From Christensenella sp. UBA7588 (lineage in GTDB: Bacteria; Bacillota; Clostridia; Christensenellales; CAG-917): a DNA stretch of 56,220 nt. The notes under the pieces were generated by a model that was given only the letters and a program-made list of their open reading frames with translations, was not told the DNA's origin and did not search any database. Numbering within the stretch: the stretch's first letter is position 1; each line of letters opens with the position of its first letter. The translations under genes were made by a program, and so were the position numbers. The DNA is taken from the NCBI GenBank assembly GCA_002478945.1, contig DLKM01000028.1, positions 216,929 to 273,148 on the forward strand, written 5' to 3'. Shown here piece by piece: positions 40,178 to 48,697 of this stretch.

Positions 40178-41613
40178 CTTACCTGTCCGTATCTCGCAAC
40201 GACGTCAAAGTCACTATACGGTATCTTTTTCCCCTTTATTTCGAGGTAATTTTCGTTGCCTTTCCCCGCTATTACGAGAGTGTCGCCCTCCTCCATTTCG
40301 GAAAGAGCAAAACGCACGGCTTCGGTTCTGTCCACGATGCATTTCAAATCTTTGACGGACACGCCCCACTCAATCTGCTTTATGATGTCCATAGGGTCCT
40401 CGCTCCTCGGATTGTCGCTCGTAAGCACGATATAATCGCTGTATTCCGAAGCGATTTTTCCCATCTGCGCACGCTTGGACTTATCTCGCTCTCCGCCGCA
40501 ACCGAACACGGTTATCAACCTCGATTTGGTTATCGTGCGCGCCGTCGAAAGCAAGTTTTTCATACCTTCCGGCGTATGTGCGTAATCTATGATTATCGTG
40601 CCTTTTTCGCACTTCAAAACGGAGAAACGTCCTTTTACCGATTTTATTTTCCGCACGGCGTGCGACAGCGTTTGCGAGTCTATCCCCAGTCTGTGCGCAA
40701 CTGATATTGCGGCAAGCAGATTGTACACGTTAAACTCTCCGAAAAGCCTCGACCTTACGTCTACTATGTCGTCGCAAAGATTTGCAACGAAACTTATTCC
40801 GTCAATATCCTCCCTTACGTTGACCGCAAAGCAGTCCGCAGGATTATAAAGCCCGAAACTTATCGTTTCGACGTCTTTATCTTCTAATCGATTGAGCAAA
40901 ATGCGTCCGCTTTCGTCGTCCACGTTGATAACGGCGCACTTGCAGCCTCCGTTTTCGAAATAGGACATTTTTACTCCTCGATACGCCGAAAAATCTTTGA
41001 AATAGTCCAAATGGTCCTGCGAAACGTTTGTAAGCACGGCAACGTCCGCTTTTATATCCCCGAGTTTTTCGAGATATATAGCGTGCGCGCTCACTTCGGC
41101 AATTACGACTTCCACGCCTTTGGTTCGCATCTTGAAAAACAGTTCGTTAAGCTCGAACGGGTTGGGCGTAGTCAGGCTTTGCCCAACCTTTTCGTCGAGA
41201 ATATAGTGTCCTTCCGTGCCGATAAGCCCCGTTTTCACACCTGCAAAAGTCAGTATTGAGTTTATATAATGCGCCGTCGAGGTTTTTCCGTCCGTTCCGA
41301 CGACCGCAACGAATTTCATTCCGTCGAGAGGTCTCAAAAACCAGTTCTCGCACACGAGCGCGTACGCCTTACGCACGTCTTTGACAAGGACGTAAGCAAC
41401 GCCGCTTGCAGGTACTTTTTCAGTCAAAACCACAAAGTCCGCGTTTATGGAATCTATATACTTGTTTCCGTCGTCATTGACGCCTTCCATACATACGAAC
41501 ATATCTCCGTCAACGACTTCTTGCGAAGAAATTTTGACGCCTTTCACTTCGGTATTCAAATCCGCATTTATCGATAACACGTCGACGTCTTGCAAAAGTT
41601 TTTCAAGTTTCAT
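40174..41613 (-). CDS. murE: UDP-MurNAc-tripeptide synthetase (MurE), meso-DAP type
   Basis: About 479 residues. MurE adds the third stem-peptide residue. The ATP loop VGTDGKTST, the carbamylated-lysine region (TTPNPFELNELF nearby) and the specificity motif DNPRSEDP are present; DNPR indicates meso-diaminopimelate rather than lysine. The ATG has AAGGAG seven bases upstream. It overlaps mraY by 4 bases and follows spoVD after about 100 bases containing a long inverted repeat. Confidence 0.95.
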   Translation of the reverse strand: MKLEKLLQDVDVLSINADLNTEVKGVKISSQEVVDGDMFVCMEGVNDDGNKYIDSINADFVVLTEKVPASGVAYVLVKDVRKAYALVCENWFLRPLDGMKFVAVVGTDGKTSTAHYINSILTFAGVKTGLIGTEGHYILDEKVGQSLTTPNPFELNELFFKMRTKGVEVVIAEVSAHAIYLEKLGDIKADVAVLTNVSQDHLDYFKDFSAYRGVKMSYFENGGCKCAVINVDDESGRILLNRLEDKDVETISFGLYNPADCFAVNVREDIDGISFVANLCDDIVDVRSRLFGEFNVYNLLAAISVAHRLGIDSQTLSHAVRKIKSVKGRFSVLKCEKGTIIIDYAHTPEGMKNLLSTARTITKSRLITVFGCGGERDKSKRAQMGKIASEYSDYIVLTSDNPRSEDPMDIIKQIEWGVSVKDLKCIVDRTEAVRFALSEMEEGDTLVIAGKGNENYLEIKGKKIPYSDFDVVARYGQVR

Positions 41614-41628
41614 ACAGTAACTCCTTTT

Positions 41629-41674
41629 GGGTTGATACACTCATAATAATGAGTGTAGAAAACAAATTCAACCC
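41629..41674. other. Nested inverted repeat in front of murE
   Basis: GGGTTGA (41629-41635) pairs with TCAACCC (41668-41674), and inside it TACACTCAT pairs with ATGAGTGTA around AATA. There is no T-tract, and the murE ribosome binding site is immediately adjacent, so it could be a translational or mRNA-stability element rather than a terminator. Confidence 0.6.
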
Positions 41675-41714
41675 AACCGCAAAATAAGACGCGAACGGAA
41701 AATCTTTTCGGCTT

Positions 41715-43646
41715 TTAAGTTACCAACAGCACGGCGTTTCGCTTGTCGACTTCAACTCCCGAAAGCGGATATTGCGACTTCACCACGTCTCCCTCTCCGT
41801 CGATTTCGCAATACAATCCGAGTTTTCTCAGTTCCGCTCTCGCGCTTGCGACGCTCATTCCTAAAAACGACGGCAATTCGAACTTTTCTCCGATAATCTC
41901 GGCTTCTTTCCCCGTATAGGTCGGATTGATTGAAAGATACGCAAAAACGCTTTCGAATATGTCTCCCACCATAGGCGCGGCAACCAACGAACCGTAATAC
42001 ATATACCCCTTTGGTTCGTCGACGATAAACAGCACTCCGTAATTTGCGCCCTCGCTTACGGAAAAACCGAGGAAAGACGATATATATTTGCCTCTCGCGA
42101 TTTGTCCGTTTTCGTATTTTTGCGCCGTACCCGTTTTGCCGAGAATTTTATACCCGGGGACGTACGCTCCCTTTCCGCTACCGTCGGTAACCACTCTTTG
42201 GAGCAATTCGCACATCGTATCGGAAGCGTTTTGAGATATAACTCTCTCTCCCGACGAAAGAGCCTGCGATGCTACCACGGTTCCGTCGGACGAGACGACT
42301 CTGTTCATAAGATGCGGAAAAACGCGCACGCCGCCGTTGACCACGCTCGAAGTCGCGCTCAACAATCCTATCGGCGTAACGGCAACCGCCTGTCCGAAAC
42401 CTATACGAGCGAGGTCTACGTTTTTTACGAGTTCCTGCTTGATAAAAATACCGCTCGTCTCCCCCGTCATATCAACGCCCGTTTTGCTCGCAAGTCCGAA
42501 TTTGCGCAAATAATCGTAAAAAGAATCCGTTCCCATACGCAACGCGCAGTCCATAAACACGCAGTTGCAACTGCTTTCCACGCCTTGTCCGAAATCTATC
42601 GAGCCGTGACCTCTCGCTTTCCAACATCTGATTTTTTTGCCGTCAACCGACCTCGAACCCGCACAATAAAACCTGTCCGTCGTGCGTACTTTTCCGCAAT
42701 CGAGCGCAGACGCCGCAGTAAGTATCTTGAAAGTCGAACCGGGTTCGTACACGGTTGAAATAATCTTGCTTTTCGACGTTTCGAACAAAGCGGTTAAATC
42801 GTCTCTCGGGACGTCGTTCAAATCGAAAGACGGATATTCGCACAGCGCGACGATGCCGCCGTTCGTATAATCCATAACTATACACGCAACCCCTTTGGGG
42901 TTGAATTTGGCAACAGCATTGCGCACCGCGCCCTCGACTATTGCCTGAATTCCCGAATCGAGAGTCGTCTCCACGTTCATTCCGTCGATGGCAGGCAGAT
43001 AATACTTTGCGCCGTCTCCGATTCGTCTGCCGATAAGGTCGGTTTCGGACAAAATCTGCCCGTCCACTCCCGTCAGATACTTATCGTAATACGATTCGAT
43101 TCCCGTTTGCCCGAATCCGTCGGAACTACAAAAACCCAAAACCTGAGTCATAAAATCGCCGTAGGGATAATACCGATGATTATCTTCGGAATAATAGATA
43201 CCGCTCAATCCGCTGTCGTAAACTTTGGTAAGTTCCTCTTTTGTTACTTGCGTGGCAACGGTAACTTCGCTCGTGCGTTTGGACACTTTTTGCAGCGTGC
43301 TTTCGTATTCGTAGCCGAAAACGTCGCACAAAACTCTCGCAACGCCCTCTTTATCCGTCGCGTCGCTCGGACGGACGTACAGATTGTATCTCGTAGACGT
43401 GGACGCAAGCACTTTGCCGTTTTTATCGAGGATACTTCCCCTTACGGCGTCCGTCGGCACGTCTCGCAACCATTGCCCGAGTGCTTTTACCTGCAAAGAC
43501 GAGCCTTGCGCCACCATTACCGCAATCATTTTGCAGAATACGGCGACAAACAAAAAGACCGTCAGCAGCAAAACCGTTGACAGCCTTTTTGTTGGATTAT
43601 AAAGAAGATTGGGGTTTGTTTTTTTATTTGTCGATGCGAACTTCAT
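41715..43646 (-). CDS. spoVD: Class B penicillin-binding protein, SpoVD/FtsI type, with PASTA domain
   Basis: A 643-residue transpeptidase. A single membrane anchor lies at about 22-44, the dimerisation domain at about 55-215 and the transpeptidase domain at about 250-575, with S304-x-x-K307 (GSTFK), S359-C-N361 and K504-T-G506. One C-terminal PASTA domain covers about 590-643 (SFLGMSVASARAELRKLGL). One PASTA domain is more typical of SpoVD (cortex) than of PBP2B, but as the only class B PBP seen in this dcw cluster it may serve division as well. It overlaps the FtsL-position gene by 23 bases. Confidence 0.93.
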   Translation of the reverse strand: MKFASTNKKTNPNLLYNPTKRLSTVLLLTVFLFVAVFCKMIAVMVAQGSSLQVKALGQWLRDVPTDAVRGSILDKNGKVLASTSTRYNLYVRPSDATDKEGVARVLCDVFGYEYESTLQKVSKRTSEVTVATQVTKEELTKVYDSGLSGIYYSEDNHRYYPYGDFMTQVLGFCSSDGFGQTGIESYYDKYLTGVDGQILSETDLIGRRIGDGAKYYLPAIDGMNVETTLDSGIQAIVEGAVRNAVAKFNPKGVACIVMDYTNGGIVALCEYPSFDLNDVPRDDLTALFETSKSKIISTVYEPGSTFKILTAASALDCGKVRTTDRFYCAGSRSVDGKKIRCWKARGHGSIDFGQGVESSCNCVFMDCALRMGTDSFYDYLRKFGLASKTGVDMTGETSGIFIKQELVKNVDLARIGFGQAVAVTPIGLLSATSSVVNGGVRVFPHLMNRVVSSDGTVVASQALSSGERVISQNASDTMCELLQRVVTDGSGKGAYVPGYKILGKTGTAQKYENGQIARGKYISSFLGFSVSEGANYGVLFIVDEPKGYMYYGSLVAAPMVGDIFESVFAYLSINPTYTGKEAEIIGEKFELPSFLGMSVASARAELRKLGLYCEIDGEGDVVKSQYPLSGVEVDKRNAVLLVT

Positions 43647-44427
43647 ATTTGGAATTTATTCCGAGAGAGTCCGCATTATTCGCGTCGTGCGTTTGAATTA
43701 TTCCGACTTTGGAAGTAGGAGTAACCGCTTTTCCGCCGTTGATTTTGGTTGCGTTTACGATTATGAGCGACGCAACGAGAGCGATAACGGCAAGATATAC
43801 GCCGAGAATGATTTTACCTTTGGTGTTGAGACGGCCGCGTTGTCTTTCTTCGGTCGTGTCTTGAGTTCTTTGCGCTCTGCGAGCAAACAAAGAAGTACGA
43901 GGTCTTTGTTGTGCCGCCTCTCCGAAAACGGGACCGTCGGCGGAGGTATGCGCAAGTCTGTCGTAAAGTTCCTGCTCGCTCAATCTTTCGGTATCGTGAG
44001 CGGTAAACTCGTAAAAAGATTCGGGAGCGGCGGTTTGTGCCGGTGCCTGATATTGAACGGGTTGCGCATATTGAGTTTGCGCATATTGATTTTGCGTATA
44101 TTGAACGGGCGCTTGGTATTGCATAGGTTGTTGTACGGGTGCGCCTGCACGCAAATTATCGTAAAAAGGATACTCGCGAGTTTGATATTCGCTCGATTGG
44201 GGTGCAACGTAAGGACGAGCCGCTTCGTAAGTTCTCACGCTCTCGACGCTTCTGGGTGCTTGAGCGGGAGCCATATCGAAATTGTAGCGAGCGGGTTCCG
44301 CTTGATTTTGGCGCGCATAGGTATTGCGCGAGGATTTGAAATCTTCGTATGAAGGAAAACTTTCAACGCTTCCCTGATTTACGCTTTGTGTGTTTCTGCC
44401 TAACAATTCGTCCAAAGTGATTGCCAT
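43624..44427 (-). CDS. FtsL-position membrane protein with long disordered Q/P/A/Y-rich N terminus
   Basis: A 267-residue protein. Residues 1-12 (MAITLDELLGRN) are followed by about 190 residues rich in Gln, Pro, Ala, Tyr and Arg with short imperfect repeats (QNQYAQTQYAQPVQYQ), then a single membrane helix near 205-226 and an extracytoplasmic tail of only about 40 residues. It sits between rsmH and the class B PBP, exactly where ftsL is expected. FtsL is normally 90-120 residues with a leucine-zipper-like outer part, which is not seen here. It is either a strongly remodelled FtsL or a lineage-specific divisome protein. Confidence 0.8.
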   Translation of the reverse strand: MAITLDELLGRNTQSVNQGSVESFPSYEDFKSSRNTYARQNQAEPARYNFDMAPAQAPRSVESVRTYEAARPYVAPQSSEYQTREYPFYDNLRAGAPVQQPMQYQAPVQYTQNQYAQTQYAQPVQYQAPAQTAAPESFYEFTAHDTERLSEQELYDRLAHTSADGPVFGEAAQQRPRTSLFARRAQRTQDTTEERQRGRLNTKGKIILGVYLAVIALVASLIIVNATKINGGKAVTPTSKVGIIQTHDANNADSLGINSKYEVRIDK

Positions 44428-44530
44428 GATTTACCCCTTTTTAGATTATCGATTTTTCTCTTTTAACCCTGTTAGATAATCGATAGTGTCCTTCTTTATT
44501 TCAATCTTGTTTTTTCGTTTCGTTATTTGT

Positions 44531-45466
44531 TCACACTCGCTCTACTACCCTGAGTTTTGCGCTTTGCGAGCGTGTGTTTAACTTAAGTTCTTCCTCGCTT
44601 GCAACGACTGGTTTCTTGTTTACGAGTTCGACTTCTTGCACCTTTCCGCATACGCACACCGGAAAATCCGGAGGACAAGTACACGACAGCGAAAGTTGCT
44701 TGAAAGCGGATTTGACTATTCTGTCCTCGAGCGAATGGAACGTTATTACCGCCATTCTTCCGCCCTTTTTGAGTCGTCTTGCCATTGCGGTAACCGCCTC
44801 GTCAAGCCTTGACAACTCTCCGTTCACTTGTATGCGTATTGCCTGAAACGTACGCTTTGCAGGATGTCCGAACTTCCATCTCGTTTTTGCAGGATAACTG
44901 TCCTCAACGATTTTGGCAAGCTCGAGCGTCGTTTCGATAGGTTTTTTATTTCTGTGATTTACTATGTTTCTCGCAATCTGTCTTGCAAGTTTCTCCTCTC
45001 CGTAATCGAACAGTATTCTTGCAAGGTCGCTTTCGTCGTAACCGTTGACGACTTCGTACGCCGTGAGCGTCTGGTCTCTGTCCATTCGCATATCGAGCGG
45101 AGCGTCTTTCATATAGCTGAATCCTCTTTCCGCATTGTCGAGCTGATAACTCGATACGCCGAGGTCAAGCAGTATTCCGTCGACTTCCCCGATTCCGAGA
45201 GCGTCGAGATTTGCGATAAGATTTTTGTAGTCGTCGTGAACGAATGTGATTTTATCGAGATAATCTTTCAGCCTTTCTTTTGAGGCCGCCAAAGCGTCCG
45301 AGTCTCTGTCCACGCAAATCAATCTGCCGTTTGCGCCCAGTCGCTTTACAATCTCAATTGAGTGTCCCGCGCCGCCTACCGTACCGTCGACGTAGATTCC
45401 GTCGGCTTTGATTTTGAGACCGTCGAGACATTCGTTCAACATCACGGGAACGTGTGCAAATTCCAT
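44531..45466 (-). CDS. rsmH: 16S rRNA (cytosine(1402)-N4)-methyltransferase RsmH
   Basis: About 311 residues. The SAM-binding motif VDGTVGGAGHS, the NAERGFSYMKDAPLDMRM motif, the RTFQAIRIQVN segment and the C-terminal cysteine cluster (SCTCPPDFPVCVCG) identify RsmH (MraW). The ATG is preceded by GGGGTG inside the end of mraZ; a GTG six bases upstream is an alternative. It is coupled to mraZ. Confidence 0.95.
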   Translation of the reverse strand: MEFAHVPVMLNECLDGLKIKADGIYVDGTVGGAGHSIEIVKRLGANGRLICVDRDSDALAASKERLKDYLDKITFVHDDYKNLIANLDALGIGEVDGILLDLGVSSYQLDNAERGFSYMKDAPLDMRMDRDQTLTAYEVVNGYDESDLARILFDYGEEKLARQIARNIVNHRNKKPIETTLELAKIVEDSYPAKTRWKFGHPAKRTFQAIRIQVNGELSRLDEAVTAMARRLKKGGRMAVITFHSLEDRIVKSAFKQLSLSCTCPPDFPVCVCGKVQEVELVNKKPVVASEEELKLNTRSQSAKLRVVERV

Positions 45467-45468
45467 TT

Positions 45469-45912
45469 TCACACCCCGTATTTTTTGAGGTCTTGAATCA
45501 TCTTGTCAATCTTTTGAGGGTCAAGCACTCCGTACCTTGCGTCCCAAGTTTCCGCAGGCCACACTTCGAGATAAGTTGCCTTGCCGACGAACACGAGTTC
45601 TTTTCCGACGTTGTATTTATCCTTGACGTTTTTATCGAGAGTAACTCTGCCCTGTGCGTCCTCCTCCAGAGGTCCGCTGAACGCGAACACGCTCGAGGTA
45701 AATTCGTCGGTATCGGAAGTGTACGGATTTTGATTGATGAACGGTGCGAACATTTCTTCGAATCTTTCTTCGGGAACGATATAGAGGCAACCGTTTTTGC
45801 CGGGCATATAATAGGGATTTGCGCCAAGCCCTTCGCGGAACTTAACGGGAATCCTGAACCTATTTTTTTCGTCAAGCGAGTGACGATAATTGCCGAGCAT
45901 AAATTTTGCCAT
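45469..45912 (-). CDS. mraZ: Transcriptional regulator MraZ
   Basis: A 147-residue protein with two AbrB-like SpoVT domains. The motifs GNYRHSLDEKNRFRIP and GRVTLDKNVKDKY are typical of each half. MraZ binds direct repeats in its own promoter and regulates the dcw cluster it heads. The ATG at MAKFML has AAGGA six bases upstream. Confidence 0.95.
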   Translation of the reverse strand: MAKFMLGNYRHSLDEKNRFRIPVKFREGLGANPYYMPGKNGCLYIVPEERFEEMFAPFINQNPYTSDTDEFTSSVFAFSGPLEEDAQGRVTLDKNVKDKYNVGKELVFVGKATYLEVWPAETWDARYGVLDPQKIDKMIQDLKKYGV

Positions 45913-46236
45913 ATCTGCTTCCTTTCGAGTGCAATACACCCTTCACGCTTGTTATTGTATAACAATATAAAAAACTTGTCAATAGAATTTTCCATTTTTG
46001 ACCACAAAATTTTTCCGTCTGTTTAGTAGGTTTTTCCAAAATTATTCATTTTGATTTGATTCACAAGTAAACTATATACAAAATCGAATTTTATTCATTT
46101 CTTATAACGCAAAAGCCCCTCTGTTTATTGATTTTTCCGTAAAAACGAGTTCAAGATTTATCGCATAAAATGCGCGGTAAGCAACAAAATCAATCGCTTC
46201 GCATATATTGCAACAAATATATAAGGAGGTAAAAAG
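45913..46236. other. Divergent regulatory region between mraZ and the 46237 gene
   Basis: 324 bases without a gene. It holds the mraZ promoter at 45954-45982 and, upstream of it on the minus strand, three GG-A/T-rich words (ACGGAAAAA, GTGGTCAAAAA, ATGGAAAA) spaced 13 and 10 bases apart that could be MraZ-binding repeats. On the plus strand CATATATT near 46199 is a weak match to a SigE/SigK -10 box for the gene at 46237. Confidence 0.45.
45954..45982 (-). promoter_or_regulatory. Promoter of mraZ and the dcw cluster
   Basis: On the minus strand TTGACA and TACAAT are spaced 17 bases apart. The -10 box ends 41 bases before the mraZ start. Confidence 0.85.
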
Positions 46237-46869
46237 ATGTCTTTTTGCAACAACAATTCCACTCCCGACAGATGTCCCGGGAACATCAGCGGCAATCCGA
46301 TGAACGGACTGTGTGAAAAAGTTTGCATTCAAACGATAAAAATCTTTGACGCCTGTATGATGCAGACGAGCATAGATGCAACGGTAACTCTTACCAATTT
46401 ATCCCCTGCAAACCCCACGCTTCCGCTCACGTTCGTAAGCGGTTCTTCAACCTCGTCGGTAGGCACGATAACCGCCCTTACCGTAACGCCGATTGCAGAC
46501 AGACCGGGACTATCCAGAGTTACGGCAACCATATCAATACCCATTCAGATTGCCTACACCGACGCAAACGGCGTGGCAGGCACGGGTACGAGTACCGTAA
46601 GTATCAACCAAGACGTCGTAATGTGCGTGCCGACAGGCAGCGTAATCGCGCCGAATATTGCGGCAACGGTCAATATGGCGTCCCCGAGAGGCACATACGT
46701 CAGCGACAATACGTTTAACATCACTTGTTGCGTGACGGTAATTATGAGCGTGCAAGCACCCGTCAATCTTCTCGTTCCGTCGTACGGATACTGCAAGATT
46801 CCGCCCTGCACGGAGTTCAGTCAAGACGCGTGCCAAGGCGTATTCGACCTTCCGATTTTCCCGACGTAA
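46237..46869 (+). CDS. Conserved Clostridia-type surface or spore-associated protein, unknown function
   Basis: A 210-residue protein with no signal peptide or membrane helix. The N terminus is Asn/Cys/Pro rich (CNNNSTPDRCPGN...LCEKVCIQTIKIFDACM), the middle is a Thr/Ser/Val-rich beta-strand domain, and the C terminus is again cysteine-bearing (YGYCKIPPCTEFSQDAC). This Cys-beta-Cys layout is reminiscent of spore-coat or exosporium structural proteins, and I recall similar sequences in other Clostridia, but I do not know a characterised homologue. A strong AAGGAGGT precedes the ATG. Monocistronic. Confidence 0.75.
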   Translation: MSFCNNNSTPDRCPGNISGNPMNGLCEKVCIQTIKIFDACMMQTSIDATVTLTNLSPANPTLPLTFVSGSSTSSVGTITALTVTPIADRPGLSRVTATISIPIQIAYTDANGVAGTGTSTVSINQDVVMCVPTGSVIAPNIAATVNMASPRGTYVSDNTFNITCCVTVIMSVQAPVNLLVPSYGYCKIPPCTEFSQDACQGVFDLPIFPT

Positions 46870-46903
46870 GAAAGTCAACGAGCAACGTAGGTTGCAATAC
46901 TTA

Positions 46904-46932
46904 AAAATGGCGACGCAAGTCGTCATTTTTTT
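46904..46932 (+). terminator. Terminator after the 46237 gene
   Basis: Stem AAATGGCGAC/GTCGTCATTT (one G-T pair) with a GCAA loop is followed by a run of T. Confidence 0.9.
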
Positions 46933-47016
46933 ATAAAAAGCATATAATTATATATTATTATTCCATACGCATAAGTTAAGCAAAAACCAAATATCGGCAA
47001 TCATTGTGCCAAAACG

Positions 47017-47045
47017 TTGAAAATCGCAAAGATGTGTGATAATAT
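47017..47045 (+). promoter_or_regulatory. Promoter of the metallophosphoesterase gene, predicted leaderless
   Basis: TTGAAA (47017-47022) and TAATAT (47040-47045) are 17 bases apart, and the ATG begins 6 bases after the -10 box with no Shine-Dalgarno. Transcription should therefore start at or within a base or two of the ATG. Confidence 0.7.
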
Positions 47046-47051
47046 ATCGGT

Positions 47052-47840
47052 ATGAAAATCTTTGCCATCAGCGACCTACATCTTTCTTCGTCCGTTGAAA
47101 AACCGATGGATATTTTCGGCGACGGTTGGCAGAACCATTTTGAAAAAATCAGCCTTGACTGGAAAGAAAAAGTCGGCGCGGACGACCTCGTTCTGCTCGG
47201 CGGAGATATGTCGTGGGGACTCACGGTGGAGGAAGCAAAACCCGATTATGAGCAAGTCTCCCTTCTCCCAGGCGAAAAATACGTCGTAAAAGGCAACCAC
47301 GATTATTATTGGAATTCCCTCAGCAAGATGCGCAAAGCATTTCCGTCTTTCCGTTTCATTCAGAACAATGCGTACAGAATAGAAGCGTCATCCCCTCACG
47401 AAGCGAAACTTTTTGCCGAACAGGAAGCAAAAAAGAACAAACTCGGAGTTTCCGACGACAACGCTCGTTATTCAAAAGCGGTTATAATCGCAGGCACGAG
47501 AGGCTGGACGATTCCCGACAAATCGGACGAGGATACCTCCGTGTTCGACAGAGAACTCGTACGCCTCGAGCTTTCTCTTTCGAGCGCAAAATCTATGCGC
47601 AAAGACGGAGACGTTCTTATTGCGATGTTGCACTATCCTCCCTTTGAAGCAACTTATCAAAGTACGCCCGTCACGGACATTCTCGAAAAATACGACGTCG
47701 ATTACGTCTTATACGGACACCTTCACGGCAAAAACGTAAGAGTGACTCCGCGCATAAACAAAAACGGTATAGAGTATATTCTCACGTCGTGCGACCTCGT
47801 TGACAACAAATTGATAGAAGTGTGCGAAATCGTCGATTAA
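47052..47840 (+). CDS. Metallophosphoesterase (calcineurin-like)
   Basis: A 262-residue phosphoesterase. The metal-binding motifs are D8-x-H10 (SDLHLS), G-D52 (LLGGDMSW), G-N82-H83-D (KGNHDYY), the histidine in MLHYPPF and the C-terminal GHLHG. The closest recognised type is the YkuE/YfcE-like soluble phosphoesterase branch found in Clostridia; substrate unknown. Single gene, convergent with engB, with a promoter that predicts a leaderless transcript. Confidence 0.92.
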   Translation: MKIFAISDLHLSSSVEKPMDIFGDGWQNHFEKISLDWKEKVGADDLVLLGGDMSWGLTVEEAKPDYEQVSLLPGEKYVVKGNHDYYWNSLSKMRKAFPSFRFIQNNAYRIEASSPHEAKLFAEQEAKKNKLGVSDDNARYSKAVIIAGTRGWTIPDKSDEDTSVFDRELVRLELSLSSAKSMRKDGDVLIAMLHYPPFEATYQSTPVTDILEKYDVDYVLYGHLHGKNVRVTPRINKNGIEYILTSCDLVDNKLIEVCEIVD

Positions 47841-47903
47841 CCGATAATAATTGTAAAAGTATTACAATAACACCGCATTTTTAGAGTAATTTGCAAAAAA
47901 AAT

Positions 47904-47945
47904 AAGCCGTTTCGGAGTTTTTACACCGTTACGGCTTTTTGTTTT
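47904..47945. terminator. Bidirectional terminator between the phosphoesterase gene and engB
   Basis: AAGCCGT and ACGGCTT pair around an imperfect inner stem, with T-rich tracts after the stem on both strands. It serves two convergent genes. Confidence 0.7.
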
Positions 47946-47966
47946 CGATAAATTATATTTCAAATT

Positions 47967-48608
47967 TCAACAGTCGGAATCGCTTTTCGCATCGACGTTT
48001 TCGGCATTATTCGTCGGCTTTACGGCGTTTTCAAGCAACATATCGATGCGAGCAAGCACCGCTTCTTTGCCCGTCTTTGCCGTTGACGACGTAACGATAA
48101 TATCGTTTACTCCTACGCACAACGCGGTTGCGACTACCGCTCTGCACTTTTGCTGTTGAGCGCGAGAAAGTTTGTCGGCTTTGGTTGCGATAATCGTGAA
48201 CGGGATATGATAGGCATAAAGAAAATTGATTAACATCTTATCGTCCGCAGTCGGTTCGTGCCTTAAGTCTACAAGAACGAAAACGTTGATAAGATTCTCG
48301 CTCGTGACGAGATATTTTTCAATCAAGTCTCCCCACTTTTGTTTTTCTTGTCTATTGACTTTTGCATATCCGTATCCCGGCAAATCGACAAAATAATATT
48401 GACCGTTGTTTATTTCAAAATAATTGAGCAATCTCGTACGCCCCGGTTCTTGCGAAGTTTTGGCAAGTTTATTTTGATTTACCATAAAATTGATAAAGGA
48501 CGATTTCCCGACGTTCGACTTGCCCGCAATGGCAATCTCGGGTACGTTGTAATTCGGAATATTCTTTGCGTCAGCTACGGATATGACGAATTTTGCTTGC
48601 TTTATCAT
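47967..48608 (-). CDS. engB: Ribosome biogenesis GTPase EngB/YsxC
   Basis: A 213-residue TRAFAC GTPase needed for 50S subunit assembly. G1 GKSNVGKS, the switch region RTRLLNYF, G3 DLPGYGYAKV and G4 TKADK are present. The C-terminal tail is Asn/Asp rich. It is the last gene after tig-clpP-clpX and is separated from clpX by a terminator. Confidence 0.95.
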   Translation of the reverse strand: MIKQAKFVISVADAKNIPNYNVPEIAIAGKSNVGKSSFINFMVNQNKLAKTSQEPGRTRLLNYFEINNGQYYFVDLPGYGYAKVNRQEKQKWGDLIEKYLVTSENLINVFVLVDLRHEPTADDKMLINFLYAYHIPFTIIATKADKLSRAQQQKCRAVVATALCVGVNDIIVTSSTAKTGKEAVLARIDMLLENAVKPTNNAENVDAKSDSDC

Positions 48609-48654
48609 TTTTCCCTCCGTGCGATATTATGATTTCTCTTTTGAATTTTCTTGT

Positions 48655-48685
48655 CAAAAACAGCGCATCTAATGCGCTGTTTTTG
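48655..48685 (-). terminator. Terminator after clpX
   Basis: AAAAACAGCGCAT and ATGCGCTGTTTTT pair around TCTA; the T-rich arm serves the minus strand. Confidence 0.87.
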
Positions 48686-48697
48686 CAAAATATGTCG

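Noticed and set aside
41629..41674. Inverted repeat before murE as an intrinsic terminator
   Set aside because: No T-tract follows on either strand, and the operon continues directly.
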